Notes: generated from the sequence alone by a model not told the origin. A stretch of 64,000 nt of DNA from Trifolium pratense (GCF_020283565.1 NC_060060.1:68185257-68249256); one strand, 5' to 3'. Counted from the first letter of the stretch, positions 11,471-23,017 are shown. Made by a program: numbers and translations.

Positions 11471-11641
11471 TAATATATAATACGGTTTAATTGTATATAT
11501 GTCTTCCATCTTTCAGGCCGAATTTTGGAGAAATCCGAGAAACTAGAATAAAACGATATTTTTCATTAATCTCGCCAAAAATTGAACGATAAAATTTATA
11601 ACACGTTGAAAACTAAACGAAATAAAAAAAAATCGAAAAAA

Positions 11642-11759
11642 GAGGTGCAACACAAGGACTTCCCAGGAGGTCACCCATCCTAGTACTACTCTCGCCCAAG
11701 CACGCTTAACTGCGGAGTTCTGATGGGATCCGGTGCATTAGTGCTGGTATGATCGCACC
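11642..11759 (-). rRNA. 5S rRNA copy 41, consensus
   Basis: 118 nt; matches the array consensus throughout, internal promoter boxes intact. Confidence 0.97.
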
Positions 11760-11931
11760 TGATATATAATACTGTTTAATTGTATATATGTCTTCCATCT
11801 TTCAGGCCGAATTTTGGAGAAATCCAAGAAACTAAAATAAAACACGATATTTTTCATTAATCTCGCCAAAAATTGAACGATAAAATTTATAACACGGTGA
11901 AAACTAAACGAAATAAAAAAAATCGAAAAAA

Positions 11932-12049
11932 GAGGTGCAACACAAGGACTTCCCAGGAGGTCACCCATCCTAGTACTACTCTCGCCCAAGCACGCTTACC
12001 TGCGGAGTTCTGATGGGATCCGGTGCATTAGTGCTGGTATGATCGCACC
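11932..12049 (-). rRNA. 5S rRNA copy 42
   Basis: 118 nt; only T51G. Confidence 0.94.
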
Positions 12050-12224
12050 TGATATATAATACGGTTTTATTGTATATATGTCTTCCATCTTTCAGGCCGA
12101 ATTTTGGAGAAATCCGAGAAACTAGAATAAAACACGATATTTTTCATTAATCTCGCCAAAAATTGAACGATAAAATTTATAACACGGTGAAAACTAAACG
12201 AAATAAAAAAAAAAATCGAAAAAA

Positions 12225-12342
12225 GAGGTGCAACACAAGGACTTCCCAGGAGGTCACCCATCCTAGTACTACTCTCGCCCAAGCACGCTTAACTGCGGAG
12301 TTCTGATGGGATCCGGTGCATTAGTGCTGGTATGATCGCACC
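12225..12342 (-). rRNA. 5S rRNA copy 43, consensus
   Basis: 118 nt; matches the array consensus throughout. Confidence 0.97.
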
Positions 12343-12514
12343 TGATATATAATACTGTTTAATTGTATATATGTCTTCCATCTTTCAGGCCGAATTTTGG
12401 AGAAATCCGAGAAACTAAAATAAAACACGATATTTTTCATTAATCTCGCCAAAAATTGAACGATAAAATTTATAACACGGTGAAAACTAAGCGAAATAAA
12501 AAAAAATCGAAAAA

Positions 12515-12632
12515 GAGGTGCAACACAAGGACTTCCCAGGAGGTCACCCATCCTAGTACTACTCTCGCCCAAGCACGCTTACCTGCGGAGTTCTGATGGG
12601 ATCCGGTGCAATAGTGCTGGTATGATCGCACC
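12515..12632 (-). rRNA. 5S rRNA copy 44
   Basis: 118 nt; T51G, A22T. The downstream T run is five rather than six. Confidence 0.92.
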
Positions 12633-12804
12633 TGATATATAATACGGTTTAATTGTATATATGTCTTCCATCTTTCAGGCCGAATTTTGGAGAAATCCGA
12701 GAAACTAGAATAAAACACGATATTTTTCATTAATCTCGCCAAAAATTGAACGATAAAATTTATAACACGGTGAAAACTAAACAAAATAAAAAAAATCGAA
12801 AAAA

Positions 12805-12918
12805 GAGGTGCAACAAAAGGACTTCCCAGGAGTCACCCATCGTACTACTCTCGCCCAAGCACGCTTAACTACGGAGTTCTGATGGGATCCGGTGCAATAG
12901 TGCTGGTATGATCGCACC
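12805..12918 (-). rRNA. 5S rRNA copy 45, deleted class (likely pseudogene)
   Basis: 114 nt; box C deletions, G107T, C48T, A22T. Confidence 0.85.
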
Positions 12919-13090
12919 TAATATATAATACGGTTTAATTGTATATATTTCTTCCATCTTTCAGGCCGAATTTTGGAGAAATCCGAGAAACTAGAATAAA
13001 ACACGATATTTTTCATTAATGTCGCCAAAAATTGAACGATAAAATTTATAACACGGTGAAAACTAAACGAAATAAAAAAAATCGAAAAAA

Positions 13091-13208
13091 GAGGTGCAAC
13101 ACAAGGACTTCCCAGGAGGTCACCCATCCTAGTACTACTCTCGCCCAAGCACGCTTACCTGCGGAGTTCTGATGGGATCTGGTGCATTAGTGCTGGTATG
13201 ATCGCACC
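13091..13208 (-). rRNA. 5S rRNA copy 46
   Basis: 118 nt; T51G, G29A. Confidence 0.92.
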
Positions 13209-13378
13209 TGATATATAATACGGTTTTATTGTATATATGTCTTCCATCTTTCAGGTCGAATTTTGGAGAAATCCGAGAAACTAGAATAAAACGATATTTT
13301 TCATTAATCTCGCCAAAAATAGAACAATAAAATTTATAACACGGTGAAAACTAAACGAAATAAAAAAAATCGAAAAAA

Positions 13379-13496
13379 GAGGTGCAACACAAGGACTTCC
13401 CAGGAGGTCACCCATCCTAGTACTACTCTCGCCCAAGCACGCTTACCTGCGGAGTTCTGATGGGATCCGGTGCATTAGTGCTGGTATGATCGCACC
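13379..13496 (-). rRNA. 5S rRNA copy 47
   Basis: 118 nt; only T51G. Confidence 0.94.
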
Positions 13497-13671
13497 TGAT
13501 ATATAATACGGTTTAATTGTATATATGACTTCCATCTTTCAGGCCGAATTTTGGAGAAATCCGAGAAACTAGAATAAAACACGATATTTTTCATTAATCT
13601 CGCCAAAAATTGAACGATAAAATTTATAACACGGTGAAAACTAAACGAAATAAAAAAAAAAATCGAAAAAA

Positions 13672-13789
13672 GAGGTGCAACACAAGGACTTCCCAGGAGG
13701 TCACCCATCCTAGTACTACTCTCGCCCAAGCACGCTTAACTGCGGATTTCTGATGGGATCCGGTGCATTAGTGCTGGTATGATCGCACC
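13672..13789 (-). rRNA. 5S rRNA copy 48
   Basis: 118 nt; one private change, C43A; promoter boxes intact. Confidence 0.94.
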
Positions 13790-13962
13790 TGATATATAAT
13801 ACTGTTTAATTGTATATATGTCTTCCATCTTTCAGGCCGAATTTTGGAGAAATCCGAGAAACTAAAATAAAACACGATATTTTTCATTAATCTCGCCAAA
13901 AATTGAACGATAAAATTTATAACACGGTGAAAACTAAGCGAAATAAAAAAAAAATCGAAAAA

Positions 13963-14080
13963 GAGGTGCAACACAAGGACTTCCCAGGAGGTCACCCATC
14001 CTAGTACTACTCTCGCCCAAGCACGCTTACCTGCGGAGTTCTGATGGGATCCGGTGCAATAGTGCTGGTATGATCGCACC
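13963..14080 (-). rRNA. 5S rRNA copy 49
   Basis: 118 nt; T51G, A22T. Confidence 0.92.
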
Positions 14081-14252
14081 TGATATATAATACGGTTTAA
14101 TTGTATATATGTCTTCCATCTTTCAGGCCGAATTTTGGAGAAATCCGAGAAACTAGAATAAAACACGATATTTTTCATTAATCTCGCCAAAAATTGAACG
14201 ATAAAATTTATAACACGGTGAAAACTAAACAAAATAAAAAAAATCGAAAAAA

Positions 14253-14366
14253 GAGGTGCAACAAAAGGACTTCCCAGGAGTCACCCATCGTACTACTCTC
14301 GCCCAAGCACGCTTAACTACGGAGTTCTGATGGGATCCGGTGCAATAGTGCTGGTATGATCGCACC
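14253..14366 (-). rRNA. 5S rRNA copy 50, deleted class (likely pseudogene)
   Basis: 114 nt; box C deletions, G107T, C48T, A22T. First of three deleted copies spaced 576 bp apart. Confidence 0.85.
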
Positions 14367-14538
14367 TAATATATAATACGGTTTAATTGTATATATTTCT
14401 TCCATCTTTCAGGCCGAATTTTGGAGAAATCCGAGAAACTAGAATAAAACACGATATTTTTCATTAATGTCGCCAAAAATTGAACGATAAAATTTATAAC
14501 ACGGTGAAAACTAAACGAAATAAAAAAAATCGAAAAAA

Positions 14539-14656
14539 GAGGTGCAACACAAGGACTTCCCAGGAGGTCACCCATCCTAGTACTACTCTCGCCCAAGCAC
14601 GCTTACCTGCGGAGTTCTGATGGGATCTGGTGCATTAGTGCTGGTATGATCGCACC
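14539..14656 (-). rRNA. 5S rRNA copy 51
   Basis: 118 nt; T51G, G29A. Confidence 0.92.
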
Positions 14657-14828
14657 TGATATATAATACGGTTTAATTGTATATATGTCTTCCATCTTTC
14701 AGGCCGAATTTTGGAGAAATCCGAGAAACTAGAATAAAACACGATATTTTTCATTAATCTCGCCAAAAATTGAACGATAAAATTTATAACACGGTGAAAA
14801 CTAAACAAAATAAAAAAAATCGAAAAAA

Positions 14829-14942
14829 GAGGTGCAACAAAAGGACTTCCCAGGAGTCACCCATCGTACTACTCTCGCCCAAGCACGCTTAACTACGGAG
14901 TTCTGATGGGATCCGGTGCAATAGTGCTGGTATGATCGCACC
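14829..14942 (-). rRNA. 5S rRNA copy 52, deleted class (likely pseudogene)
   Basis: 114 nt; box C deletions, G107T, C48T, A22T. Confidence 0.85.
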
Positions 14943-15114
14943 TAATATATAATACGGTTTAATTGTATATATTTCTTCCATCTTTCAGGCCGAATTTTGG
15001 AGAAATCCGAGAAACTAGAATAAAACACGATATTTTTCATTAATGTCGCCAAAAATTGAACGATAAAATTTATAACACGGTGAAAACTAAACGAAATAAA
15101 AAAAATCGAAAAAA

Positions 15115-15232
15115 GAGGTGCAACACAAGGACTTCCCAGGAGGTCACCCATCCTAGTACTACTCTCGCCCAAGCACGCTTACCTGCGGAGTTCTGATGGG
15201 ATCCGGTGCAATAGTGCTGGTATGATCGCACC
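15115..15232 (-). rRNA. 5S rRNA copy 53
   Basis: 118 nt; T51G, A22T. Confidence 0.92.
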
Positions 15233-15404
15233 TGATATATAATACGGTTTAATTGTATATATGTCTTCCATCTTTCAGGCCGAATTTTGGAGAAATCCGA
15301 GAAACTAGAATAAAACACGATATTTTTCATTAATCTCGCCAAAAATTGAACGATAAAATTTATAACACGGTGAAAACTAAACAAAATAAAAAAAATCGAA
15401 AAAA

Positions 15405-15518
15405 GAGGTGCAACAAAAGGACTTCCCAGGAGTCACCCATCGTACTACTCTCGCCCAAGCACGCTTAACTACGGAGTTCTGATGGGATCCGGTGCAATAG
15501 TGCTGGTATGATCGCACC
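15405..15518 (-). rRNA. 5S rRNA copy 54, deleted class (likely pseudogene)
   Basis: 114 nt; box C deletions, G107T, C48T, A22T. Confidence 0.85.
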
Positions 15519-15690
15519 TAATATATAATACGGTTTAATTGTATATATTTCTTCCATCTTTCAGGCCGAATTTTGGAGAAATCCGAGAAACTAGAATAAA
15601 ACACGATATTTTTCATTAATGTCGCCAAAAATTGAACGATAAAATTTATAACACGGTGAAAACTAAACGAAATAAAAAAAATCGAAAAAA

Positions 15691-15808
15691 GAGGTGCAAC
15701 ACAAGGACTTCCCAGGAGGTCACCCATCCTAGTACTACTCTCGCCCAAGCACGCTTACCTGCGGAGTTCTGATGGGATCTGGTGCATTAGTGCTGGTATG
15801 ATCGCACC
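15691..15808 (-). rRNA. 5S rRNA copy 55
   Basis: 118 nt; T51G, G29A. Confidence 0.92.
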
Positions 15809-15978
15809 TGATATATAATACGGTTTTATTGTATATATGTCTTCCATCTTTCAGGTCGAATTTTGGAGAAATCCGAGAAACTAGAATAAAACGATATTTT
15901 TCATTAATCTCGCCAAAAATAGAACAATAAAATTTATAACACGGTGAAAACTAAACGAAATAAAAAAAATCGAAAAAA

Positions 15979-16096
15979 GAGGTGCAACACAAGGACTTCC
16001 CAGGAGGTCACCCATCCTAGTACTACTCTCGCCCAAGCACGCTTACCTGCGGAGTTCTGATGGGATCCGGTGCATTAGTGCTGGTATGATCGCACC
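15979..16096 (-). rRNA. 5S rRNA copy 56
   Basis: 118 nt; only T51G. Confidence 0.94.
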
Positions 16097-16270
16097 TGAT
16101 ATATAATACGGTTTAATTGTATATATGACTTCCATCTTTCAGGCCGAATTTTGGAGAAATCCGAGAAACTAGAATAAAACACGATATTTTTCATTAATCT
16201 CGCCAAAAATTGAACGATAAAATTTATAACACGGTGAAAACTAAACGAAATAAAAAAAAAATCGAAAAAA

Positions 16271-16388
16271 GAGGTGCAACACAAGGACTTCCCAGGAGGT
16301 CACCCATCCTAGTACTACTCTCGCCCAAGCACGCTTAACTGCGGAGTTCTGATGGGATCCGGTGCATTAGTGCTGGTATGATCGCACC
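16271..16388 (-). rRNA. 5S rRNA copy 57, consensus
   Basis: 118 nt; matches the array consensus throughout. Confidence 0.97.
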
Positions 16389-16560
16389 TGATATATAATA
16401 CTGTTTAATTGTATATATGTCTTCCATCTTTCAGGCCGAATTTTGGAGAAATCCGAGAAACTAAAATAAAACACGATATTTTTCATTAATCTCGCCAAAA
16501 ATTGAACGATAAAATTTATAACACGGTGAAAACTAAGCGAAATAAAAAAAAATCGAAAAA

Positions 16561-16678
16561 GAGGTGCAACACAAGGACTTCCCAGGAGGTCACCCATCCT
16601 AGTACTACTCTCGCCCAAGCACGCTTACCTGCGGAGTTCTGATGGGATCCGGTGCAATAGTGCTGGTATGATCGCACC
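16561..16678 (-). rRNA. 5S rRNA copy 58
   Basis: 118 nt; T51G, A22T; T5 run downstream. Confidence 0.92.
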
Positions 16679-16850
16679 TGATATATAATACGGTTTAATT
16701 GTATATATGTCTTCCATCTTTCAGGCCGAATTTTGGAGAAATCCGAGAAACTAGAATAAAACACGATATTTTTCATTAATCTCGCCAAAAATTGAACGAT
16801 AAAATTTATAACACGGTGAAAACTAAACAAAATAAAAAAAATCGAAAAAA

Positions 16851-16964
16851 GAGGTGCAACAAAAGGACTTCCCAGGAGTCACCCATCGTACTACTCTCGC
16901 CCAAGCACGCTTAACTACGGAGTTCTGATGGGATCCGGTGCAATAGTGCTGGTATGATCGCACC
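16851..16964 (-). rRNA. 5S rRNA copy 59, deleted class (likely pseudogene)
   Basis: 114 nt; box C deletions, G107T, C48T, A22T. Confidence 0.85.
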
Positions 16965-17136
16965 TAATATATAATACGGTTTAATTGTATATATTTCTTC
17001 CATCTTTCAGGCCGAATTTTGGAGAAATCCGAGAAACTAGAATAAAACACGATATTTTTCATTAATGTCGCCAAAAATTGAACGATAAAATTTATAACAC
17101 GGTGAAAACTAAACGAAATAAAAAAAATCGAAAAAA

Positions 17137-17254
17137 GAGGTGCAACACAAGGACTTCCCAGGAGGTCACCCATCCTAGTACTACTCTCGCCCAAGCACGC
17201 TTACCTGCGGAGTTCTGATGGGATCTGGTGCATTAGTGCTGGTATGATCGCACC
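17137..17254 (-). rRNA. 5S rRNA copy 60
   Basis: 118 nt; T51G, G29A. Confidence 0.92.
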
Positions 17255-17424
17255 TGATATATAATACGGTTTTATTGTATATATGTCTTCCATCTTTCAG
17301 GTCGAATTTTGGAGAAATCCGAGAAACTAGAATAAAACGATATTTTTCATTAATCTCGCCAAAAATAGAACAATAAAATTTATAACACGGTGAAAACTAA
17401 ACGAAATAAAAAAAATCGAAAAAA

Positions 17425-17542
17425 GAGGTGCAACACAAGGACTTCCCAGGAGGTCACCCATCCTAGTACTACTCTCGCCCAAGCACGCTTACCTGCGGAG
17501 TTCTGATGGGATCCGGTGCATTAGTGCTGGTATGATCGCACC
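17425..17542 (-). rRNA. 5S rRNA copy 61
   Basis: 118 nt; only T51G. Confidence 0.94.
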
Positions 17543-17713
17543 TGATATATAATACGGTTTAATTGTATATATGACTTCCATCTTTCAGGCCGAATTTTGG
17601 AGAAATCCGAGAAACTAGAATAAAACACGATATTTTTCATTAATCTCGCCAAAAATTGAACGATAAAATTTATAACACGGTGAAAACTAAACGAAATAAA
17701 AAAATCGAAAAAA

Positions 17714-17831
17714 GAGGTGCAACACAAGGACTTCCCAGGAGATCACCCATCGTAGTACTACTCTCGCCCAAGCACGCTTAACTGCGGAGTTCTGATGGGA
17801 TCCAGTGCATTAGTGCTGGTATGATCGCACC
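17714..17831 (-). rRNA. 5S rRNA copy 62
   Basis: 118 nt; C90T, G80C, C28T; identical class to copies 40 and 73. Confidence 0.91.
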
Positions 17832-18002
17832 TAATATATAATACGGTTTAATTGTATATATGTCTTCCATCTTTCAGGCCGAATTTTGGAGAAATCCGAG
17901 AAACTAGAATAAAACGATATTTTTCATTAATCTCGCCAAAAATTGAACGATAAAATTTATAACACGTTGAAAACTAAACGAAATAAAAAAAAATCGAAAA
18001 AA

Positions 18003-18120
18003 GAGGTGCAACACAAGGACTTCCCAGGAGGTCACCCATCCTAGTACTACTCTCGCCCAAGCACGCTTAACTGCGGAGTTCTGATGGGATCCGGTGCATT
18101 AGTGCTGGTATGATCGCACC
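18003..18120 (-). rRNA. 5S rRNA copy 63, consensus
   Basis: 118 nt; matches the array consensus throughout. Confidence 0.97.
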
Positions 18121-18292
18121 TGATATATAATACTGTTTAATTGTATATATGTCTTCCATCTTTCAGGCCGAATTTTGGAGAAATCCAAGAAACTAAAATA
18201 AAACACGATATTTTTCATTAATCTCGCCAAAAATTGAACGATAAAATTTATAACACGGTGAAAACTAAACGAAATAAAAAAAATCGAAAAAA

Positions 18293-18410
18293 GAGGTGCA
18301 ACACAAGGACTTCCCAGGAGGTCACCCATCCTAGTACTACTCTCGCCCAAGCACGCTTACCTGCGGAGTTCTGATGGGATCCGGTGCATTAGTGCTGGTA
18401 TGATCGCACC
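18293..18410 (-). rRNA. 5S rRNA copy 64
   Basis: 118 nt; only T51G. Confidence 0.94.
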
Positions 18411-18584
18411 TGATATATAATACGGTTTTATTGTATATATGTCTTCCATCTTTCAGGCCGAATTTTGGAGAAATCCGAGAAACTAGAATAAAACACGATA
18501 TTTTTCATTAATCTCGCCAAAAATTGAACGATAAAATTTATAACACGGTGAAAACTAAACGAAATAAAAAAAAAATCGAAAAAA

Positions 18585-18702
18585 GAGGTGCAACACAAGG
18601 ACTTCCCAGGAGGTCACCCATCCTAGTACTACTCTCGCCCAAGCACACTTAACTGCGGAGTTCTGATGGGATCCGGTGCATTAGTGCTGGTATGATCGCA
18701 CC
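18585..18702 (-). rRNA. 5S rRNA copy 65
   Basis: 118 nt; private C56T in box A. Confidence 0.93.
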
Positions 18703-18874
18703 TGATATATAATACTGTTTAATTGTATATATGTCTTCCATCTTTCAGGCCGAATTTTGGAGAAATCCGAGAAACTAAAATAAAACACGATATTTTTCAT
18801 TAATCTCGCCAAAAATTGAACGATAAAATTTATAACACGGTGAAAACTAAGCGAAATAAAAAAAAATCGAAAAA

Positions 18875-18992
18875 GAGGTGCAACACAAGGACTTCCCAGG
18901 AGGTCACCCATCCTAGTACTACTCTCGCCCAAGCACGCTTACCTGCGGAGTTCTGATGGGATCCGGTGCATTAGTGCTGGTATGATCACACC
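18875..18992 (-). rRNA. 5S rRNA copy 66
   Basis: 118 nt; T51G and C5T. Confidence 0.92.
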
Positions 18993-19165
18993 TGATATAT
19001 AATACGGTTTTATTGTATATATGTCTTCCATCTTTCAGGCCGAATTTTGGAGAAATCCGAGAAACTAGAATAAAACACGATATTTTTCATTAATCTCGCC
19101 AAAAATAGAACGATAAAATTTATAACACGGTGAAAACTAAGCGAAATAAAAAAAAATCGAAAAAA

Positions 19166-19283
19166 GAGGTGCAACACAAGGACTTCCCAGGAGGTCACCC
19201 ATCCTAGTACTACTCTCGCCCAAGCACGCTTAACTGCGGAGTTCTGATGGGATCCGGTGCATTAGTGCTGGTATGATCACACC
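19166..19283 (-). rRNA. 5S rRNA copy 67
   Basis: 118 nt; only C5T. Confidence 0.94.
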
Positions 19284-19456
19284 TAATATATAATACGGTT
19301 TAATTGTATATATGTCTTCCATCTTTCAGGTCGAATTTTGGAGAAATCCGAGAAACTAGAATAAAACGATATTTTTCATTAATCTCGCCAAAAATAGAAC
19401 GATAAAATTTATAACACGGTGAAAACTAAACGAAATAAAAAAAAAAATCGAAAAAA

Positions 19457-19574
19457 GAGGTGCAACACAAGGACTTCCCAGGAGGTCACCCATCCTAGTA
19501 CTACTCTCGCCCAAGCACGCTTAACTGCGGAGTTCTGATGGGATCCGGTGCATTAGTGCTGGTATGATCGCACC
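19457..19574 (-). rRNA. 5S rRNA copy 68, consensus
   Basis: 118 nt; matches the array consensus throughout; first gene of the right-hand copy of a block shifted by 3,186 bp. Confidence 0.97.
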
Positions 19575-19746
19575 TGATATATAATACTGTTTAATTGTAT
19601 ATATGTCTTCCATCTTTCAGGCCGAATTTTGGAGAAATCCGAGAAACTAAAATAAAACACGATATTTTTCATTAATCTCGCCAAAAATTGAACGATAAAA
19701 TTTATAACACGGTGAAAACTAAGCGAAATAAAAAAAAATCGAAAAA

Positions 19747-19864
19747 GAGGTGCAACACAAGGACTTCCCAGGAGGTCACCCATCCTAGTACTACTCTCGC
19801 CCAAGCCCGCTTACCTGCGGAGTTCTGATGGGATCCGGTGCAATAGTGCTGGTATGATCGCACC
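19747..19864 (-). rRNA. 5S rRNA copy 69
   Basis: 118 nt; T58G and T51G (both box A), A22T; T5 run downstream. Confidence 0.91.
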
Positions 19865-20036
19865 TGATATATAATACGGTTTAATTGTATATATGTCTTC
19901 CATCTTTCAGGCCGAATTTTGGAGAAATCCGAGAAACTAGAATAAAACACGATATTTTTCATTAATCTCGCCAAAAATTGAACGATAAAATTTATAACAC
20001 GGTGAAAACTAAACAAAATAAAAAAAATCGAAAAAA

Positions 20037-20150
20037 GAGGTGCAACAAAAGGACTTCCCAGGAGTCACCCATCGTACTACTCTCGCCCAAGCACGCTTAA
20101 CTACGGAGTTCTGATGGGATCCGGTGCAATAGTGCTGGTATGATCGCACC
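20037..20150 (-). rRNA. 5S rRNA copy 70, deleted class (likely pseudogene)
   Basis: 114 nt; box C deletions, G107T, C48T, A22T. Last deleted-class copy in the array. Confidence 0.85.
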
Positions 20151-20322
20151 TAATATATAATACGGTTTAATTGTATATATTTCTTCCATCTTTCAGGCCG
20201 AATTTTGGAGAAATCCGAGAAACTAGAATAAAACACGATATTTTTCATTAATGTCGCCAAAAATTGAACGATAAAATTTATAACACGGTGAAAACTAAAC
20301 GAAATAAAAAAAATCGAAAAAA

Positions 20323-20440
20323 GAGGTGCAACACAAGGACTTCCCAGGAGGTCACCCATCCTAGTACTACTCTCGCCCAAGCACGCTTACCTGCGGAGTT
20401 CTGATGGGATCTGGTGCATTAGTGCTGGTATGATCGCACC
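20323..20440 (-). rRNA. 5S rRNA copy 71
   Basis: 118 nt; T51G, G29A. Confidence 0.92.
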
Positions 20441-20610
20441 TGATATATAATACGGTTTTATTGTATATATGTCTTCCATCTTTCAGGTCGAATTTTGGAG
20501 AAATCCGAGAAACTAGAATAAAACGATATTTTTCATTAATCTCGCCAAAAATAGAACAATAAAATTTATAACACGGTGAAAACTAAACGAAATAAAAAAA
20601 ATCGAAAAAA

Positions 20611-20728
20611 GAGGTGCAACACAAGGACTTCCCAGGAGGTCACCCATCCTAGTACTACTCTCGCCCAAGCACGCTTACCTGCGGAGTTCTGATGGGATCC
20701 GGTGCATTAGTGCTGGTATGATCGCACC
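20611..20728 (-). rRNA. 5S rRNA copy 72
   Basis: 118 nt; only T51G. Confidence 0.94.
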
Positions 20729-20899
20729 TGATATATAATACGGTTTAATTGTATATATGACTTCCATCTTTCAGGCCGAATTTTGGAGAAATCCGAGAAA
20801 CTAGAATAAAACACGATATTTTTCATTAATCTCGCCAAAAATTGAACGATAAAATTTATAACACGGTGAAAACTAAACGAAATAAAAAAATCGAAAAAA

Positions 20900-21017
20900 G
20901 AGGTGCAACACAAGGACTTCCCAGGAGATCACCCATCGTAGTACTACTCTCGCCCAAGCACGCTTAACTGCGGAGTTCTGATGGGATCCAGTGCATTAGT
21001 GCTGGTATGATCGCACC
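20900..21017 (-). rRNA. 5S rRNA copy 73
   Basis: 118 nt; C90T, G80C, C28T. Confidence 0.91.
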
Positions 21018-21188
21018 TAATATATAATACGGTTTAATTGTATATATGTCTTCCATCTTTCAGGCCGAATTTTGGAGAAATCCGAGAAACTAGAATAAAA
21101 CGATATTTTTCATTAATCTCGCCAAAAATTGAACGATAAAATTTATAACACGTTGAAAACTAAACGAAATAAAAAAAAATCGAAAAAA

Positions 21189-21306
21189 GAGGTGCAACAC
21201 AAGGACTTCCCAGGAGGTCACCCATCCTAGTACTACTCTCGCCCAAGCACGCTTAACTGCGGAGTTCTGATGGGATCCGGTGCATTAGTGCTGGTATGAT
21301 CGCACC
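21189..21306 (-). rRNA. 5S rRNA copy 74, consensus
   Basis: 118 nt; matches the array consensus throughout. Confidence 0.97.
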
Positions 21307-21478
21307 TGATATATAATACTGTTTAATTGTATATATGTCTTCCATCTTTCAGGCCGAATTTTGGAGAAATCCAAGAAACTAAAATAAAACACGATATTTT
21401 TCATTAATCTCGCCAAAAATTGAACGATAAAATTTATAACACGGTGAAAACTAAACGAAATAAAAAAAATCGAAAAAA

Positions 21479-21596
21479 GAGGTGCAACACAAGGACTTCC
21501 CAGGAGGTCACCCATCCTAGTACTACTCTCGCCCAAGCACGCTTACCTGCGGAGTTCTGATGGGATCCGGTGCATTAGTGCTGGTATGATCGCACC
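21479..21596 (-). rRNA. 5S rRNA copy 75
   Basis: 118 nt; only T51G. Confidence 0.94.
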
Positions 21597-21768
21597 TGAT
21601 ATATAATACGGTTTTATTGTATATATGTCTTCCATCTTTCAGGCCGAATTTTGGAGAAATCCGAGAAACTAGAATAAAACACGATATTTTTCATTAATCT
21701 CGCCAAAAATTGAACGATAAAATTTATAACACGGTGAAAACTAAACGAAATAAAAAAAATCGAAAAAA

Positions 21769-21886
21769 GAGGTGCAACACAAGGACTTCCCAGGAGGTCA
21801 CCCATCCTAGTACTACTCTCGCCCAAGCACGCTTAACTACGGAGTTCTGATGGGATACGGTGCATTAGTGCTGGTATGATCGCACC
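21769..21886 (-). rRNA. 5S rRNA copy 76
   Basis: 118 nt; C48T and G30T. Confidence 0.93.
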
Positions 21887-22060
21887 TAATATATAATACG
21901 GTTTAATTGTATATATGTCTTCCATCTTTCAGGCCGAATTTTGGAGAAATCCGAGAAACTAGAATAAAACGCGATATTTTTCATTAATCTCGCCAAAAAT
22001 TGAACGATAAAATTTATAACACGTTGAAAACTAAACGAAATAAAAAAAAAATCGAAAAAA

Positions 22061-22178
22061 GAGGTGCAACACAAGGACTTCCCAGGAGGTCACCCATCCT
22101 AGTACTACTCTCGCCCAAGCACGCTTAACTGCGGGGTTCTGATGGGATCCGGTGCATTAGTGCTGGTATGATCGCACC
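22061..22178 (-). rRNA. 5S rRNA copy 77
   Basis: 118 nt; one private change, T44C. Its 5' spacer is interrupted by the Mutator-like MITE that starts 131 bp away. Confidence 0.94.
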
Positions 22179-22308
22179 TGATATATAATACTGTTTAATT
22201 GTATATATGTCTTCCATCTTTCAGGTCGAATTTTGGAGAAATCCAAGAAACTAAAATAAAACACGATATTTTTCATTAATCTCGCCAAAAATTGAACGAT
22301 AAAATTTA

Positions 22309-23017
22309 GGCTTAAATGCAGTTTTGACCCCTCAAGTTTCACAATTGCTTGATTTTGGTCCCCCACATTTTAATTGCTTGATTTTAACCCCCTAAATTTC
22401 ACAATTGTTTGATTTTAGCCCTCCAAGTTTCAATTGCTCGATTTTGGCCCCCCAAGTTTACCCCCTTTTGCATTTGCTAGCCCCCCGTTGAATATTTTCA
22501 TTAAAAATTGGTTATGTGGCATTTTAAAATTAAATAAGTATTTAAAAATAAATAAATAAATTACAAATTGTTTTTTAAAAACTAAATTATAATTTTTTTT
22601 ATTATATGTAGTTTGTAAAATAATTTTGTTATATAAAAAAGTAAAAAAAACATTTTATGAATTATTTTTTAAAAACTTTGTAAACTTTTTTTTAAATAAA
22701 AAATAATTATTAAACTTTTTATTAAAAAAACAATTTTTAATACATTTTTATAGAAGCAAATATTATTATTTTTTAATTAAAACATATTTTTAATTTTTTT
22801 AAAACGTCACATAAGCAATTTATAGTAAAAAAAGTCAACGGGGGGCTAGCAAATGCAAAATGGGGTAAACTTGGAGGGCCAAAATCGAGCAATTGAAACT
22901 TGGAGAGCTAAAATCAAGCAATTGTGAAACTTAGAGGGTTAAAATCAAGCAATTGAAATGTGGGGGGCCAAAATCAAGCAATTGTGAAACTTGAGGGGCC
23001 AAAACTGCATTTAAGCC
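22309..23017. mobile_element. Mutator-like MITE with about 183-bp TIRs inside a 5S spacer
   Basis: A 709-bp insertion flanked by a perfect 9-bp duplication, taaaattta (22300-22308 and 23018-23026). The ends are long inverted repeats (22309-22491 and 22835-23017) beginning GGCTTAAATGCAGTTTTG; each arm holds short direct subrepeats around the words CAATTGCTTGATTTT. A 9-bp target duplication with long TIRs is typical of Mutator-like (MULE) elements. The AT-rich centre codes for nothing, so it is nonautonomous. Removing the element and one target copy restores a normal 5S spacer. The arms differ at only a handful of positions. Confidence 0.88.

Larger units (their letters stand above)
16271..21770. 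repeat. 3,186-bp-offset higher-order duplication in the 5S array
   Basis: Copies 57-64 and their spacers (about 16271-18584) recur as copies 68-75 (about 19457-21770) at an offset of 3,186 bp (11 units). Parts of the same series are seen again as copies 37-43 (offset 6,361 bp from copies 59-65) and 43-47 (offset 4,046 bp from copies 57-61), so block duplications overlap and nest. Confidence 0.8.
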
